The notes: generated by a model from the sequence alone, not told the origin. A stretch of DNA of 64,000 nucleotides from Hydrogenophilales bacterium (GCA_023258975.1 JAHFRD010000008.1:99242-163241); one strand, 5' to 3'; shown: positions 45,153 to 54,588, counted from the first letter of the stretch. A program made the numbers and translations.

Positions 45153-46805
45153 TTACCAGCTCTGACGACCGCGCGGCTTGGCGGCGGCGGGACGGTGGTC
45201 GTCAGTGCGGGGACCGCTCTTGAAAGCCGGGCGCGCATCGGACTTGTTGCCCCAATGGTTGCCTTCCTTGGCGGGAGCGCGGCCTTCCGGCTTGGCCCAG
45301 GTGTTTCCGTTCCGCTCACCGCTCTTTTCCGGACGGCTCCAGGCATTGCCTTCGCGCGGCGGCCGGGCCTGGGCATTGCCGTGGTTCCAGGAATTGCCCC
45401 GATTGTCGTCGTCATGGCGCGGCGCCTGGACATCACGCTGGCCGTAACCCTGGCCCTGGTACTCGCCACGCGGCTTGTCACTCCACTTCTTCTCGCCCCA
45501 CGGGCGCTCACCCGCCGGCTTGTCGCCGAACTTCTTCTCGCCCCAGGGCTTCTGGCCACCACCGCCATAGCCCGCGCTCTTGCCGTAGCCGCCGCTCTTG
45601 CCGTAGCCACTCTTGCCGCCGCGCGACTTGTCGAAGCCACGTTCCGGACGCGCGGCCGGCTCCAGGCCGGGAATCACGTCGATACGCACGCTCTCGCCGA
45701 TATAACGCTCGATCTCGCGCACCAGGTGGCGTTCCTTGCCGCCATTCACCATCGTGATGGCAATGCCGGAACGGCCGGCGCGACCGGTGCGGCCGATGCG
45801 GTGCACATAGTCTTCGGCCTGGCGCGGCGCGTCGAAGTTGATGACGTGGCTGATGCCGGCGACGTCGATGCCGCGCGCGGCCACGTCGGTGGCCACCAGA
45901 AAGCGGGTGTGGCCGTCACGCAGGCGTTGCAGGGTACGGGTACGTTTGTGCTGCGGCATGTCGCCATGCAGCGCGGCGGCGGAATGGCCCTGCTCCAGCA
46001 GGGTTTCCGAGAGTTCCTCGGCGCTGCGTTTGGTGGCGGTGAAAATCACCGCCTGGGTCAGATCCACGTCACGCAGCAGGAAATCGAGCAGGCGATGCTT
46101 GTGGCCGATGTCGTCGGAAAACAGGATGCGCTGGTCGATGTTGGCCTTGTGCTCTTCCTGGGTGGCCACGGAGATGCGCAGGGGGTTGTTGGTCATCTCG
46201 GCGGCGATCTTGCCGACCATGCCATCCAGGGTGGCGGAGAACAGCAGGGTCTGGCGATTTTCCGGCGTGCGCGAAACGATGTGCTCAATGTCCTCGATGA
46301 AGCCCATGTCCAACATGCGGTCGGCCTCGTCCAGCACCAGAACTTCCAGGCGCGAGAAGTCGATGCGGCCGCGCTCCAGATGGTCGATCAGGCGGCCGGG
46401 GGTGGCGATCATCACTTCCGGGTTCACCTTGAGCGCCTGGAACTGCGGCCCGAACGGCGCGCCGCCTACCAGACAGACCGTGCGCAGCTTGCGCATGCCG
46501 GCGCCGTAGATCATGGCCTGCTTCTGCACCTGCATGGCCAGTTCACGGGTGGGGCACAGCACCAGCAGGCGCGGGCCCTGGATCTTGTCGCCACCGGGCA
46601 GAGAGGAAGGCTCGGCCAGCTTGTGCAGGCTGGGCAGCAGGAAAGCGGCGGTCTTGCCGCTGCCGGTGTGGCTGGAAACCAGCAGGTCACGCCCTTCCAG
46701 GGCGGCCGGCACCGCCTGGCGCTGCACCTCGGTGGGGATGGTGTAGCCGGTGGTTTCCAGGCATTTCAGAACGACGGGGTTGAGGCCCAAGGTAGCGAAG
46801 GTCAT
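45153..46805 (-). CDS. DEAD-box RNA helicase (RhlE type) with long disordered tail
   Basis: A 550-residue ATP-dependent RNA helicase. Motifs: Q region IPTEVQRQAVPAALEGRDLL, SHTGSGKT, PTRELAMQ, TPGRLIDH, VLDEADRM, FSATL, ALHGDMPQ, ATDVAARGIDV and HRIGRTGRAGRSG. From about residue 385 the tail is low complexity, with repeats such as GKSGYGKSGGYGKS and a KPWGEKK.GDKPAGERPWGEKKWSDKP duplication rich in Gly, Lys, Arg, Trp and Asn. Such tails bind RNA and can drive condensates; cold or ribosome-assembly roles are likely. A roughly 300-base leader precedes it. Confidence 0.92.
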   Translation of the reverse strand: MTFATLGLNPVVLKCLETTGYTIPTEVQRQAVPAALEGRDLLVSSHTGSGKTAAFLLPSLHKLAEPSSLPGGDKIQGPRLLVLCPTRELAMQVQKQAMIYGAGMRKLRTVCLVGGAPFGPQFQALKVNPEVMIATPGRLIDHLERGRIDFSRLEVLVLDEADRMLDMGFIEDIEHIVSRTPENRQTLLFSATLDGMVGKIAAEMTNNPLRISVATQEEHKANIDQRILFSDDIGHKHRLLDFLLRDVDLTQAVIFTATKRSAEELSETLLEQGHSAAALHGDMPQHKRTRTLQRLRDGHTRFLVATDVAARGIDVAGISHVINFDAPRQAEDYVHRIGRTGRAGRSGIAITMVNGGKERHLVREIERYIGESVRIDVIPGLEPAARPERGFDKSRGGKSGYGKSGGYGKSAGYGGGGQKPWGEKKFGDKPAGERPWGEKKWSDKPRGEYQGQGYGQRDVQAPRHDDDNRGNSWNHGNAQARPPREGNAWSRPEKSGERNGNTWAKPEGRAPAKEGNHWGNKSDARPAFKSGPRTDDHRPAAAKPRGRQSW

Positions 46806-47188
46806 ACAAATCCTTTCAAAGCATGCCCCTGCCCGCCATTCAGATTGGCACAGGCAAAAGGCAACCGCGCCCGCCCGAAGGGTAGGGACGCAAAAACAGA
46901 AACGCTCGCGCCACGATTCAAGGCGCGCCGATTCTCGCGAAACATCGGCGCCAACCGAATGCCGCGAAGCCGAATCGACGGAAACGGTTCCGTGAAAGGA
47001 TCAGGTGAGGTCGGGGACGATGGGGCTGTGAAAACAGTCCCGTGGGCTTGGAATTCCGGCGAGGACGCCGGGAAGCCGACTACTGCGTTACACAACGCCG
47101 CGCACTATACGTCAAGCGGAGCACGGAAGCCATTGATTTTTCTATATTCATATCGAGCATTCGTACCATTCAAACTGGAGCACGCGAT
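46806..47188. other. Intergenic region of 383 bp: long helicase leader and divergent promoters
   Basis: No coding gene is seen. On the minus strand a good -10 (TATAGT, 47104-47109) would give the helicase mRNA a 5' leader of about 290 bases, as is usual for cold-inducible RNA helicases that are controlled through leader structure or RNase E. The leader contains several short GC hairpins, for example GGCGTCCTCGCC near 47055-47068. On the plus strand an AT-rich patch (TATATT, 47143-47148) may serve the divergent gene. Confidence 0.45.
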
Positions 47189-47911
47189 ATGACCGCCCCC
47201 CTTGTCCTGATCCTGGTCGGTTTCTTCACCATCCTCGCGGCGGCTGTATTTTTTGTCGCGCGCGCCGCGCGCAAGGAGTCCGCCGCGCGGCGCCGTCTGG
47301 CCACTGAACTGGGTTTCATGCCCGTGGCCGACGCCGGGGAATTGCAAACGCGCCTGGCGGCGGCGCGGGGTCGCCAGCGTCCCGGCCTGCTGCGTCTGAC
47401 CCATGTGTTTCGCCGCCAGGAAGCGCTCGGCACGCTCTGGCTGTACAGCCTGCATCGCCGCAACTTCGACGAATCGGGGACACGGCGCGGAAAACGTCCG
47501 AGCAGGTCGCATTACACGCCCCTGGAGACCGACGCCGTGGCGCTGGTCGCGCGTGACTGGAACTGGCCGCGCTGCGTCGCCACGCCGCGCCTCATCGGGC
47601 CGGGCAAGCTGGCCACCTTCGCCAACCGCATGGCCGATACCCTGGTGGAGGCGAATGCCCGGCGCCTCGACTTTCCCCAAATTTTCGACCTGGACGAGTT
47701 CTATATCGTCGCCAGCTACGGCAAGGCTCCCGATCTGCCCGACGCGTTTCTCCACGCCCTTGCCGCCGCGCCCGGCCTGATTCTGCATCTCGGCGGCGAC
47801 ACCCTCACGCTATCGTGGGCCAATGCCCGAACCCAACCGCCCGATAACGCCCGCATGCGGCAACTGGTCGATCTGGCGCGACAATTGGCGCGCGCGCTGG
47901 GGAACGGCTAG
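47189..47911 (+). CDS. Conserved-looking membrane-anchored protein of unknown function
   Basis: Not recognised. A 240-residue protein with one N-terminal membrane helix (APLVLILVGFFTILAAAVFFVA) followed by a basic stretch (RAARKESAARRRLATELGF) and a soluble domain of about 200 residues that should face the cytoplasm. The soluble part has RDWNWPRCVATPRL, FDLDEFYIVASYGKAPDLPDAFL and a final DLARQLARALG. The ATG at 47189 has GGAG 11 bases upstream. It converges on queA with a ten-base gap. No motif for catalysis was seen. Confidence 0.7.
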   Translation: MTAPLVLILVGFFTILAAAVFFVARAARKESAARRRLATELGFMPVADAGELQTRLAAARGRQRPGLLRLTHVFRRQEALGTLWLYSLHRRNFDESGTRRGKRPSRSHYTPLETDAVALVARDWNWPRCVATPRLIGPGKLATFANRMADTLVEANARRLDFPQIFDLDEFYIVASYGKAPDLPDAFLHALAAAPGLILHLGGDTLTLSWANARTQPPDNARMRQLVDLARQLARALGNG

Positions 47912-47921
47912 GGGCTTGGGG

Positions 47922-48953
47922 TCAAGCTGTCTTCTTCTCGATCAACATCGCATCGCCGTAGCTGAAGAAGCGGTAACGCTCGGCCACCGCGTGCGCATAG
48001 GCGCGCAGCAACAGATCCATGCCGCCGAAGGCGGAAACCAGCATCAGCAGGGTGGAACGCGGCAGATGGAAGTTGGTGATCAGACGATCCACCACATTGA
48101 AGTGGTAGCCGGGCGTGATGAACAGATCGGTTTCGCCAGCGCCCGCGCGCAGGACGCCGTCGCGCGCGGCGGATTCCAGGGCGCGCAGGCTGGTGGTGCC
48201 GACCGCGCCGATGCGACCGCCAGCCGCGCGCGTGGCCGCCACGGCGGCCACGGTCTCCTCGGAAATGGCATAGCGTTCGCTGTGCATCCGGTGTTCCGCC
48301 AGATCCTCCGCGCGCACCGGCTGAAAGGTGCCGGCGCCGACATGCAGGGTAACGAAAGCGCTCGCCACGCCCCGCTCGCGCAGGCGCGCCAGCATGGCCT
48401 CGTCGAAATGCAGGCCGGCGGTCGGCGCGGCGACGGCGCCGAGGTCGCGCGCATACACGGTCTGATAACGAGCATCGTCGTCGGCTTCCGCCGGCCGATG
48501 CAGATACGGCGGCAGCGGCATCTCGCCGTAATGCTCCAGCCATTCCAGCACCGTGCGCGCGGGGTCGAACGCCAGGCGGAACAGTTCCCCCTCGCGGCCC
48601 AGCACCAGCGCCTGGATGGAACCGGCGAACAAGAGCACGCTGCCCGTCCTGGGCGACTTGCTGGCGCGCAGGAACATCAGGGCCTCATGGTCGCCGACGA
48701 TGCGCTCCACCAGCGCCTCCACCTTGCCGCCGCTATCCTTTTGGCCATGCAGGCGCGCCTTGATGACGCGCGTGTCGTTGAACACCAGCAGATCGCCGGG
48801 ACGAAAAAAGTCGGGCAATTCGTTGAACAGGCGATCCGAAAAACAGGCGTTTGCGCCATCCACATGCAATAGCCGGCTGGCCGTGCGTTCGGCCAGAGGA
48901 TGCCGGGCGATCAGCTCGTCCGGCAGGGAGTAATCGAAGTCGCTGGTTTTCAT
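47922..48953 (-). CDS. queA: S-adenosylmethionine:tRNA ribosyltransferase-isomerase
   Basis: A 343-residue enzyme that transfers and rearranges the ribosyl part of SAM onto preQ1-tRNA to make epoxyqueuosine. Motifs: [83 protein letters not shown] and [10 protein letters not shown]. The length is standard. It is not next to tgt (42410), which is the more common arrangement. It is divergent from tRNA-Leu. Confidence 0.97.
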   Translation of the reverse strand: MKTSDFDYSLPDELIARHPLAERTASRLLHVDGANACFSDRLFNELPDFFRPGDLLVFNDTRVIKARLHGQKDSGGKVEALVERIVGDHEALMFLRASKSPRTGSVLLFAGSIQALVLGREGELFRLAFDPARTVLEWLEHYGEMPLPPYLHRPAEADDDARYQTVYARDLGAVAAPTAGLHFDEAMLARLRERGVASAFVTLHVGAGTFQPVRAEDLAEHRMHSERYAISEETVAAVAATRAAGGRIGAVGTTSLRALESAARDGVLRAGAGETDLFITPGYHFNVVDRLITNFHLPRSTLLMLVSAFGGMDLLLRAYAHAVAERYRFFSYGDAMLIEKKTA

Positions 48954-49027
48954 GAGGGCGCGGATTATACGGGCGGATTTCTCATTGCCCGGCCCATGTC
49001 GTATCGGACATAATCGCCGCCCATCCT

Positions 49028-49114
49028 GCCGGGATGGCGGAATCGGTAGACGCAGCGGATTCAAAATCCGCCGTTGGAAACAACGTGGGGGTTCGAGTCC
49101 CCCTCCCGGCACCA
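49028..49114 (+). tRNA. tRNA-Leu (CAA)
   Basis: The 87-base gene folds as a type II tRNA: acceptor arms GCCGGGA and TCCCGGC, D-loop with GGTAGA, anticodon stem GCGGA/TCCGC with loop TTCAAAA (anticodon CAA, reads TTG), a long variable arm (CGTTGGAAACAACG), and T-arm GGGGGTTCGAGTCCCCC. The CCA end is encoded. Confidence 0.97.
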
Positions 49115-49161
49115 AACGCTTGGCGGCCATCCTGGACGCCAACCTCAATACCGGCTTCCAC

Positions 49162-49887
49162 ATGGCCTTCCTTCTCGAAATCCTCCGCCGCGCCGCCGTC
49201 GATCTGATGCGACCGCGCGTGTTGAGCATCATGTTGCTGCCCATGTTGCTGGCGCTGATGTTCTGGGGTGGCCTGTTCTGGGCATTCGGGACGGTCTGGG
49301 TGGCGGGACTGGAGGGGGTGTTCAATGACTCTCCCCTGCCGGGCTGGCTGGGGCCGACCCTCGCCGGCTGGGTGGTCGGGATGGGGGTCTATACGGCATT
49401 GATCCTGATGCTGCTGCCGGCGATCTACCTCACCGCCTTGTTCATCACTTCACTGGTGTTCATGCCCATCCTGTTGAGCGTCGTGGCGCATCGCCATCAT
49501 CCCGGGCTGATGCGGCACTACGGCGGCAGCTTTCTCGGCAGCCTGGGCAATGGCCTGTACGCGCTGGCCATCTATCTCCTGGTCTGGCTGGCCACCCTGC
49601 CGTTCTGGCTGCTGGGGCCGTTCGGCGCGGGGGTCGCGATTCTGCTCAATGCCTGGCTGAACCAGCGCCTGTTCCTGTATGACGCGCTGGCGGAACACGC
49701 CTCGAAGACGGAACTGGCGATGTTGCGCGCACAAGGCGGCTGGCCGCTGTACGGCCTGGCGGCCTTCCTCGGACTCCTGCATCTGGTGCCGGTCATCAAT
49801 TTCTTCGCCCCGGTTTACATGGGCCTGGCGTTTACCCACTATGCGCTGGAACGGCTGGCAAGCCTGAGACAGGAGGCAAGCGCATGA
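49162..49887 (+). CDS. EI24 domain membrane protein
   Basis: A 241-residue protein with about six hydrophobic segments (for example about 20-45, 70-95, 130-160 and 205-230). The pattern ([70 protein letters not shown]) is that of EI24/CysZ-like proteins, some of which transport sulfate. The function here is not known. It starts 47 bases after tRNA-Leu without a clear ribosome site, and its stop overlaps acpS (ATGA). Confidence 0.85.
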   Translation: MAFLLEILRRAAVDLMRPRVLSIMLLPMLLALMFWGGLFWAFGTVWVAGLEGVFNDSPLPGWLGPTLAGWVVGMGVYTALILMLLPAIYLTALFITSLVFMPILLSVVAHRHHPGLMRHYGGSFLGSLGNGLYALAIYLLVWLATLPFWLLGPFGAGVAILLNAWLNQRLFLYDALAEHASKTELAMLRAQGGWPLYGLAAFLGLLHLVPVINFFAPVYMGLAFTHYALERLASLRQEASA

Positions 49888-50264
49888 TTTACGGCATCGG
49901 CACGGACATCGCCGGCATTCGCCGCATGGGCGAGGTGCATGCGCGCTATGGCGGCAAGCTGGCGCAGCGCATGCTGTCGCCGGAGGAGTGGGGCGAATAC
50001 GCGGAGGCGCGTGACAAGAACGTGTTTCTGACCAAGCGTTTTGCCGCCAAGGAGGCTTTTTCCAAGGCGGTGGGCACCGGCATGCGCGCCCCGGTGATGC
50101 TGACCGCGATCAGCGTGACACATGACAAGCTGGGCCGCCCCGGCCTCGCCTTCTCGGCGGAACTGGCCGCATGGATGCGGGAACGCGGCATGGGGCGGGT
50201 GCATCTGTCGATTTCCGACGAGCGCGATCACGTGGTCGCCTTCGCGCTGGTGGAGAGCAAATGA
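49884..50264 (+). CDS. acpS: Holo-ACP synthase
   Basis: A 126-residue trimeric phosphopantetheinyl transferase that activates acyl carrier protein. Conserved residues: Asp in GIGTDIAGI, Glu in FAAKEAFSKAVGTG and the C-terminal VHLSISDERDHVVAFAL. It would also charge the acyl carrier protein of the efflux operon at 7528. Overlaps of four bases with both neighbours indicate an operon with EI24 and nagZ. Confidence 0.95.
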   Translation: MIYGIGTDIAGIRRMGEVHARYGGKLAQRMLSPEEWGEYAEARDKNVFLTKRFAAKEAFSKAVGTGMRAPVMLTAISVTHDKLGRPGLAFSAELAAWMRERGMGRVHLSISDERDHVVAFALVESK

Positions 50265-51361
50265 TCCCTTTCAATCATCTCCCGCTCGGGCCGGTGATGG
50301 CCGATGTCGCGGGCTTTGCGTTGAGCGACGACGAACGGCGGCGTCTGCCGCACCCGTCGATCGGCGGCGTGATCCTGTTCAAGCGCAATTACGAGAACCC
50401 GGAACAGCTCGCCGCCCTGTGCCGCGAGATTCATGCCTTGCGCTCCCCGCACCTGTTGATCGGCGTCGATCATGAGGGTGGCCGAGTGCAGCGTTTCCGC
50501 GCCGGTTTCACGCCGGTTCCCGCCATGCGCGCCATCGGCGAGGCCTGGGACGGGCATCCGCAGCGCGCCCGCCGCCTGGCGCGCGATGCCGGCTATGTGC
50601 TGGGCGCGGAACTGCGTTCGGTGGGGGTCGACTTCAGTTTCGCGCCGGTGCTCGACCTCGATTACCGCAACAGCGGCGTGATCGGCGACCGCGCCTTCCA
50701 CCGCGATCCGCGCGCGGTGGCGGATCTCGCGCATGCCCTCAGCCTGGGCCTGAGCGAGGCCGGCATGAGCGCGGTGGGCAAGCATTTCCCCGGCCACGGC
50801 TACGTCGCGGCGGATTCGCATCTGGCGGTGCCGGTGGACGAGCGCGGCCTGACCGACCTGGAATTCAGCGACCTGCAACCGTTCCGCCACATGATCGACC
50901 TGGGGCTGCCCGGCATCATGCCCGCGCATGTCATCTACCCGCATGTCGACGCGCAACCGGCCGGTTTCTCGCGCCGCTGGCTGACGGAAATCCTGCGCGG
51001 CCAGTACGGCTTCGAGGGGGTGATCTTCAGCGACGATCTGACGATGGAGGGCGCCAGCGTGGCCGGTGGCATCACCCAGCGCGCGGAGGCCGCCTTGCGC
51101 GCCGGCTGCGACATGGTGCTGGTATGCAATCGCCCGGATCTGGCCGACGAGCTCCTGCTCCGCCTGAAATGGTCGATGCCGCCCACCTCGCTGGTGCGTC
51201 TGGCGCGCATGCACGGGCGCCCGCATCCACCCGGCCGCACCGTGTTGCAGATGAGCCCGCGTTATGTCGAGGCGGTGCGCCATCTCGCCGGACTGGGTGA
51301 AGCCGACGCGGAACTGGTTCTGGCCGATCCGACCAACACCTGCGGCAATCGTGGAGGATGA
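50261..51361 (+). CDS. nagZ: Beta-N-acetylhexosaminidase NagZ
   Basis: A 366-residue family 3 glycoside hydrolase that removes GlcNAc from anhydro-muropeptides in cell wall recycling. Motifs: GGVILFKRNYENP, IGVDHEGGRVQRF, KHFPGHGYVAADSH (with the conserved Asp/His pair), and FSDDLTMEGA with the catalytic Asp. The start overlaps acpS (ATGA), which excludes longer starts. The length is slightly above the E. coli enzyme. Confidence 0.96.
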   Translation: MIPFNHLPLGPVMADVAGFALSDDERRRLPHPSIGGVILFKRNYENPEQLAALCREIHALRSPHLLIGVDHEGGRVQRFRAGFTPVPAMRAIGEAWDGHPQRARRLARDAGYVLGAELRSVGVDFSFAPVLDLDYRNSGVIGDRAFHRDPRAVADLAHALSLGLSEAGMSAVGKHFPGHGYVAADSHLAVPVDERGLTDLEFSDLQPFRHMIDLGLPGIMPAHVIYPHVDAQPAGFSRRWLTEILRGQYGFEGVIFSDDLTMEGASVAGGITQRAEAALRAGCDMVLVCNRPDLADELLLRLKWSMPPTSLVRLARMHGRPHPPGRTVLQMSPRYVEAVRHLAGLGEADAELVLADPTNTCGNRGG

Positions 51362-51390
51362 GCGTGAACACGGCATGGCGCTCCTCGCCC

Positions 51391-51445
51391 CCCCTCACCC
51401 CCAACCCCTCCCCCGCCCACGGGGGAGGGGCGCTTCGAGCGTCGC
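51391..51445. repeat. REP-like GC-rich repeat between nagZ and the CDF transporter
   Basis: CCCCTCACCCCCAACCCCTC runs into a CCCCGCCCACGGGGG stem and then GAGGGGCGCTTCGAGCGTCGC. It is the same family as 29925-29987, and the first half resembles the polA insertion. Confidence 0.7.
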
Positions 51446-51464
51446 CCATGCGACGGATACATTG

Positions 51465-52373
51465 ATGGCCCTCTCGGTCGATCGCGGCACCACCCATGTG
51501 GAGCATCACGTCGGCCATGACCACGGCGGCCAGGCCTTGTTCAAGGCGTTGTTCTTCACGCTCGGCTTCGCCGTCGTGGAAGTCGTCGCCGGCTACTGGT
51601 CCGGTTCCCTGGCCTTGCTGTCCGACGCGGGCCACATGGTCACCGACTCCACCGCCCTCGGACTGGCGGCGCTGGCGGCCGTCCTGGCGCGGCGGCCGCC
51701 CTCGAAACGCCACACCTACGGCCTGGTGCGCCTGGAAATCCTCGCCGCCCTGCTCAACAGCCTGGCCATGCTGGCGCTGATCGTGTTCATCGCCGTCGAG
51801 GCCATCGAGCGACTCTCCCACCCGCAACCGGTGATGGGCGGGATGGTCATGGTGGTGGCCTTCATCGGCCTGCTGGTCAACCTGGCCGTGGCCTGGCTGC
51901 TGCACCACGGCGGCGACAGCCTCAACACCCGCGCCGCCCTGATGCATGTGATGGGCGACCTGCTCGGCTCGGTGGCCGCCCTGGTCGCGGGCGCGGTGAT
52001 CTGGTTCACCGGCTACACCCCGATCGACCCGATCCTTTCCCTGGTGGTGTCGGCGCTGATCCTGTTCTCCGCCTGGAATCTGCTGAAAGAGAGCCTGCAT
52101 GTGCTGATGGAAGGTGTGCCGGCGCATGTCAGCCTGGACAACGTCGCCCATGACCTGGCCGCCATTCCCGGCGTGCGGCGAGTGCATGACCTGCATATCT
52201 GGACCCTGTCCTCGGGCCAGATCGGCCTCACCGCGCATCTGGAGCTGGACAGCTTCGACGACTGGGACCGCATCCTCCAGGCCAGTCGCGTCTGCCTCGA
52301 CCAGCGCCACGGCATCCGCCACATCACCCTGCAAGCGGAACTGAAGAACAAACCTCCCAAGGAATTCGCATGA
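51465..52373 (+). CDS. Cation diffusion facilitator (CDF) family transporter
   Basis: A 302-residue metal/proton antiporter with six helices. Metal-site motifs are clear: SLALLSDAGHMVTDSTALGLA in helix 2 and MHVMGDLLGSVAALVAGAVI in helix 5 (the HxxxD pattern of Zn/Co/Cd exporters). The N-terminus is His-rich (HVEHHVGHDHGG) and the C-terminal domain has VHDLHIWTLSSGQIGLTAHLEL. It resembles ZitB/CzcD. The ATG follows a repeat and has GGAT upstream. It overlaps the next gene by four bases (ATGA). Confidence 0.93.
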   Translation: MALSVDRGTTHVEHHVGHDHGGQALFKALFFTLGFAVVEVVAGYWSGSLALLSDAGHMVTDSTALGLAALAAVLARRPPSKRHTYGLVRLEILAALLNSLAMLALIVFIAVEAIERLSHPQPVMGGMVMVVAFIGLLVNLAVAWLLHHGGDSLNTRAALMHVMGDLLGSVAALVAGAVIWFTGYTPIDPILSLVVSALILFSAWNLLKESLHVLMEGVPAHVSLDNVAHDLAAIPGVRRVHDLHIWTLSSGQIGLTAHLELDSFDDWDRILQASRVCLDQRHGIRHITLQAELKNKPPKEFA

Positions 52374-53530
52374 AACGCCGCCGCCGCTACGCCCGCCCCC
52401 GCCTCTCCCGCGATGCCGAACGCCTGGCCTGGCTGGCCCAGGCACTGGCCGATTCCGGCAGCCGTCTGGAAGACGCCTGGCTGGAGTCGGAAATGACCTC
52501 GCTGATCGAAAAACTGCTGACCGGCGACGACGAGGACGCCCTCAACCAGGCGCTGGATCGCCTTCACGACACCAACCCGCGCGCCTACGACGATCTCGCC
52601 GACCTGATCGAAGCCTCCTGTGAAATCAACCACGACGGCGACGCCTGGCGCCTGATCCTGGCCATGCCGGTGCTGGCCTGGTCGCGCTACACCATTCCCA
52701 CGCGCGCGCTGCCGCAAGCCACGCTGGACGCCCTGCGCGCGCAACTGGCCGGGCACGTGCTGGCCGCCGACGCGCGCGTGCATCTCGCCAACTACCTGTT
52801 CAGCCCGGATCAGTTGCCACAAGGTTATTGCGACACCCGCGCCTTCGCCGACGCGCTGTTTGCCAGCGCGGCGGCCGGCCGCGACCTGATCGTGGACGGC
52901 GACAGCCTGCCGGAGTCGCAGACCTTCGTCTCCGACGTGCGCTACCTCCTCGCCGTGGTGCAAATCCCCGCCGGCCGCCCGCTATTCCGCTGGAACGAAC
53001 CGGACGGCAACCGCGAAACCGCGCTGGAAGCCTGGCGGCAACAAGCCGGCGCCAACCTGCAACCGCTGCTGACCGGCTGCGCCCACGAACTGCTGTTGCC
53101 CGACGCCTATTTCTCGGCCTGGCGCCGCGCCGACCGCGAGACGCGGCCGTTCGCGCTGCGCGCCGCCGTGGAATACCTGAAATCGCTGTTCAACGTCCCC
53201 GCCAGCCGCCTGCGCGCCGTCGCCGCCCCCTACCACGACCGCTGGCTGGAGGAATGGCGCATCGGCTTCACCGGCATCGACTCCGACGAAGTCGTACACG
53301 GCGTCACCTGGCCCCTCCTCGGCGACGAGGATGAAAGCGCCGATCTGGCCGGCGGCATCGAAACGCTGCTCAAGGAAACCGGCCTCGGCGAAGTACGCAT
53401 CCTCGATGCCCGCATGCCCCTGGAATACTGCGACGACTGCGGCGCTCCCCTGTTTCCCAATCCGGAAGGCGAAAACGTGCATGCCGAACTGCCGGAGGAA
53501 ATGCGGGGCACGCCGACGCATCTGCATTGA
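52370..53530 (+). CDS. DUF2863 family protein
   Basis: A 386-residue cytoplasmic protein starting with a very basic stretch (MKRRRRYARPR). It has no signal peptide or membrane helix. The C-terminal YCDDCGAPLFPNPEGE suggests a small zinc knuckle. The overall sequence fits my recollection of the betaproteobacterial DUF2863 family, whose function is unknown. The stop lies two bases before a composite REP element. Confidence 0.65.
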   Translation: MKRRRRYARPRLSRDAERLAWLAQALADSGSRLEDAWLESEMTSLIEKLLTGDDEDALNQALDRLHDTNPRAYDDLADLIEASCEINHDGDAWRLILAMPVLAWSRYTIPTRALPQATLDALRAQLAGHVLAADARVHLANYLFSPDQLPQGYCDTRAFADALFASAAAGRDLIVDGDSLPESQTFVSDVRYLLAVVQIPAGRPLFRWNEPDGNRETALEAWRQQAGANLQPLLTGCAHELLLPDAYFSAWRRADRETRPFALRAAVEYLKSLFNVPASRLRAVAAPYHDRWLEEWRIGFTGIDSDEVVHGVTWPLLGDEDESADLAGGIETLLKETGLGEVRILDARMPLEYCDDCGAPLFPNPEGENVHAELPEEMRGTPTHLH

Positions 53531-53532
53531 AC

Positions 53533-53643
53533 TGTAGCGCCGGCGACTCGCCGGCACGTCCATCTCGTTCCCACGCTGGAACGTGGGAACGAGATGAAAC
53601 GAGATGAACCAGACAAACGGGCCGGCGAGTCGCCGGCGCTACA
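53533..53643. repeat. Composite palindromic element (nested REP units)
   Basis: The outer arms, TGTAGCGCCGGCGACTCGCC at 53533 and its reverse complement ending at 53643, are perfect inverted repeats of about 23 bp. Between them lies a second hairpin, CATCTCGTTCCCACG and CGTGGGAACGAGATG, of the widespread proteobacterial GTTCCCACG type. The next gene starts two bases after the element. Confidence 0.9.
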
Positions 53644-53644
53644 A

Positions 53645-54274
53645 ATGACCCTCACCTCCTGTACCGCCTGCCCCCGCCTCGCCGGCTTCCTGGCCGCAGC
53701 GCACGGCCGGTTTCCCGACTATTTCTGCAAGCCGGTTCCCGCCTTTGGCGATGAAAACCCGCGCCTGTTCATCATCGGCCTTGCCCCCGGCCTGCACGGC
53801 GCCAACCGCAGCGGGCGGCCGTTCACCGGCGACCATGCCGGCATACTGCTCTACGAAACCCTGCACGCCTTTGGCTACGCCAGCCGCCCGGTATCCGTCG
53901 CCGCCGACGACGGCCTCATCCTGGCCGGCTGCCGCATCAGCAACGCGGTCAAGTGCGTGCCCCCGGAAAACAAGCCGGAAACCGACGAGATCAAACGCTG
54001 CAATGCCTATTTGCGCGCGGAACTGGCCGCCCCGCCGCCCGGCGCCGCCCTCCTCGCCCTCGGCCTGGTCGCCCACAAGGCCGTGCTCATGGCGCTGGGC
54101 CTGAAGCACGGCGCGTATCCGTTCGGGCATGGCGCGGCGCATCTCCTGCCGGATGGCCGTCGCCTGTACGACAGCTACCACTGTTCCCGCTACAACACCC
54201 AGACCAGGCGCCTCACGCGAGACATGTTCCACGCGGTATTTCAACGTATTCAGGAGGAAACACCATGCCCGTAG
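53645..54274 (+). CDS. Uracil-DNA glycosylase, family 5 (UDGb)
   Basis: A 209-residue base-excision repair enzyme. GLAPGLHGANRSGRPFTGDHAG and SYHCSRYNTQTRRLT match motifs 1 and 2 of family 5 glycosylases, which excise uracil, hypoxanthine and related bases. Four cysteines for a [4Fe-4S] cluster are placed as expected (SCTACPRL, KCVPPENKP, SYHCSR region). The ATG at 53645 sits directly after a REP element and lacks a normal ribosome site; an ATG at 53594 inside the element is also in frame. The 3' end overlaps the next start by ten bases. Confidence 0.88.
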   Translation: MTLTSCTACPRLAGFLAAAHGRFPDYFCKPVPAFGDENPRLFIIGLAPGLHGANRSGRPFTGDHAGILLYETLHAFGYASRPVSVAADDGLILAGCRISNAVKCVPPENKPETDEIKRCNAYLRAELAAPPPGAALLALGLVAHKAVLMALGLKHGAYPFGHGAAHLLPDGRRLYDSYHCSRYNTQTRRLTRDMFHAVFQRIQEETPCP

Positions 54275-54453
54275 TCAGCATCAAACTCGCCGGCAACCTC
54301 ACTCGCGAGCAGAAGAAAAAGATCGCCGAGGAAATCACCGACACCCTGGAACGCCACGCGCTCAAACCCAGGCGCTACACCTATATCGCCTTTGAGGAAT
54401 TGCCCGAGGAAAACTGGGCCATCGCCGGCCAGTTGCTGGACGAGGAAAACTGA
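54265..54453 (+). CDS. 4-oxalocrotonate tautomerase-like protein
   Basis: A 62-residue tautomerase-superfamily protein. After removal of Met the N-terminal residue is Pro (MPVVSIKLAG), the catalytic base of the family. GNLTREQKKKIAEEITDTLERH and YTYIAFEELPEENW complete the fold. A strong ribosome site (AGGAGG) lies eight bases upstream. The substrate is unknown. A terminator follows. Confidence 0.88.
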   Translation: MPVVSIKLAGNLTREQKKKIAEEITDTLERHALKPRRYTYIAFEELPEENWAIAGQLLDEEN

Positions 54454-54476
54454 ACCGAGGGAAATTCCGCGTGAAC

Positions 54477-54500
54477 AAGCCGGCTGACGCCGGCTTTTTT
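54477..54500 (+). terminator. Rho-independent terminator
   Basis: AAGCCGGC-TGAC-GCCGGCTT followed by TTTT ends the repair/tautomerase unit before the chemotaxis operon. Confidence 0.92.
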
Positions 54501-54588
54501 CTTCCCTGTCCCACCCCCTAAAGTTTTATCGCCCCCTGCCGATAACCGGGCCGAAGGGCTTGGTGCCCACAACCTCTAGGGGACGGTT

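Noticed and set aside
44418..47192. Plus-strand open frame of about 920 codons across the mscS end, DUF192 and helicase
   Set aside because: It runs out of frame through known genes and spacers; no domain or ribosome site supports it.
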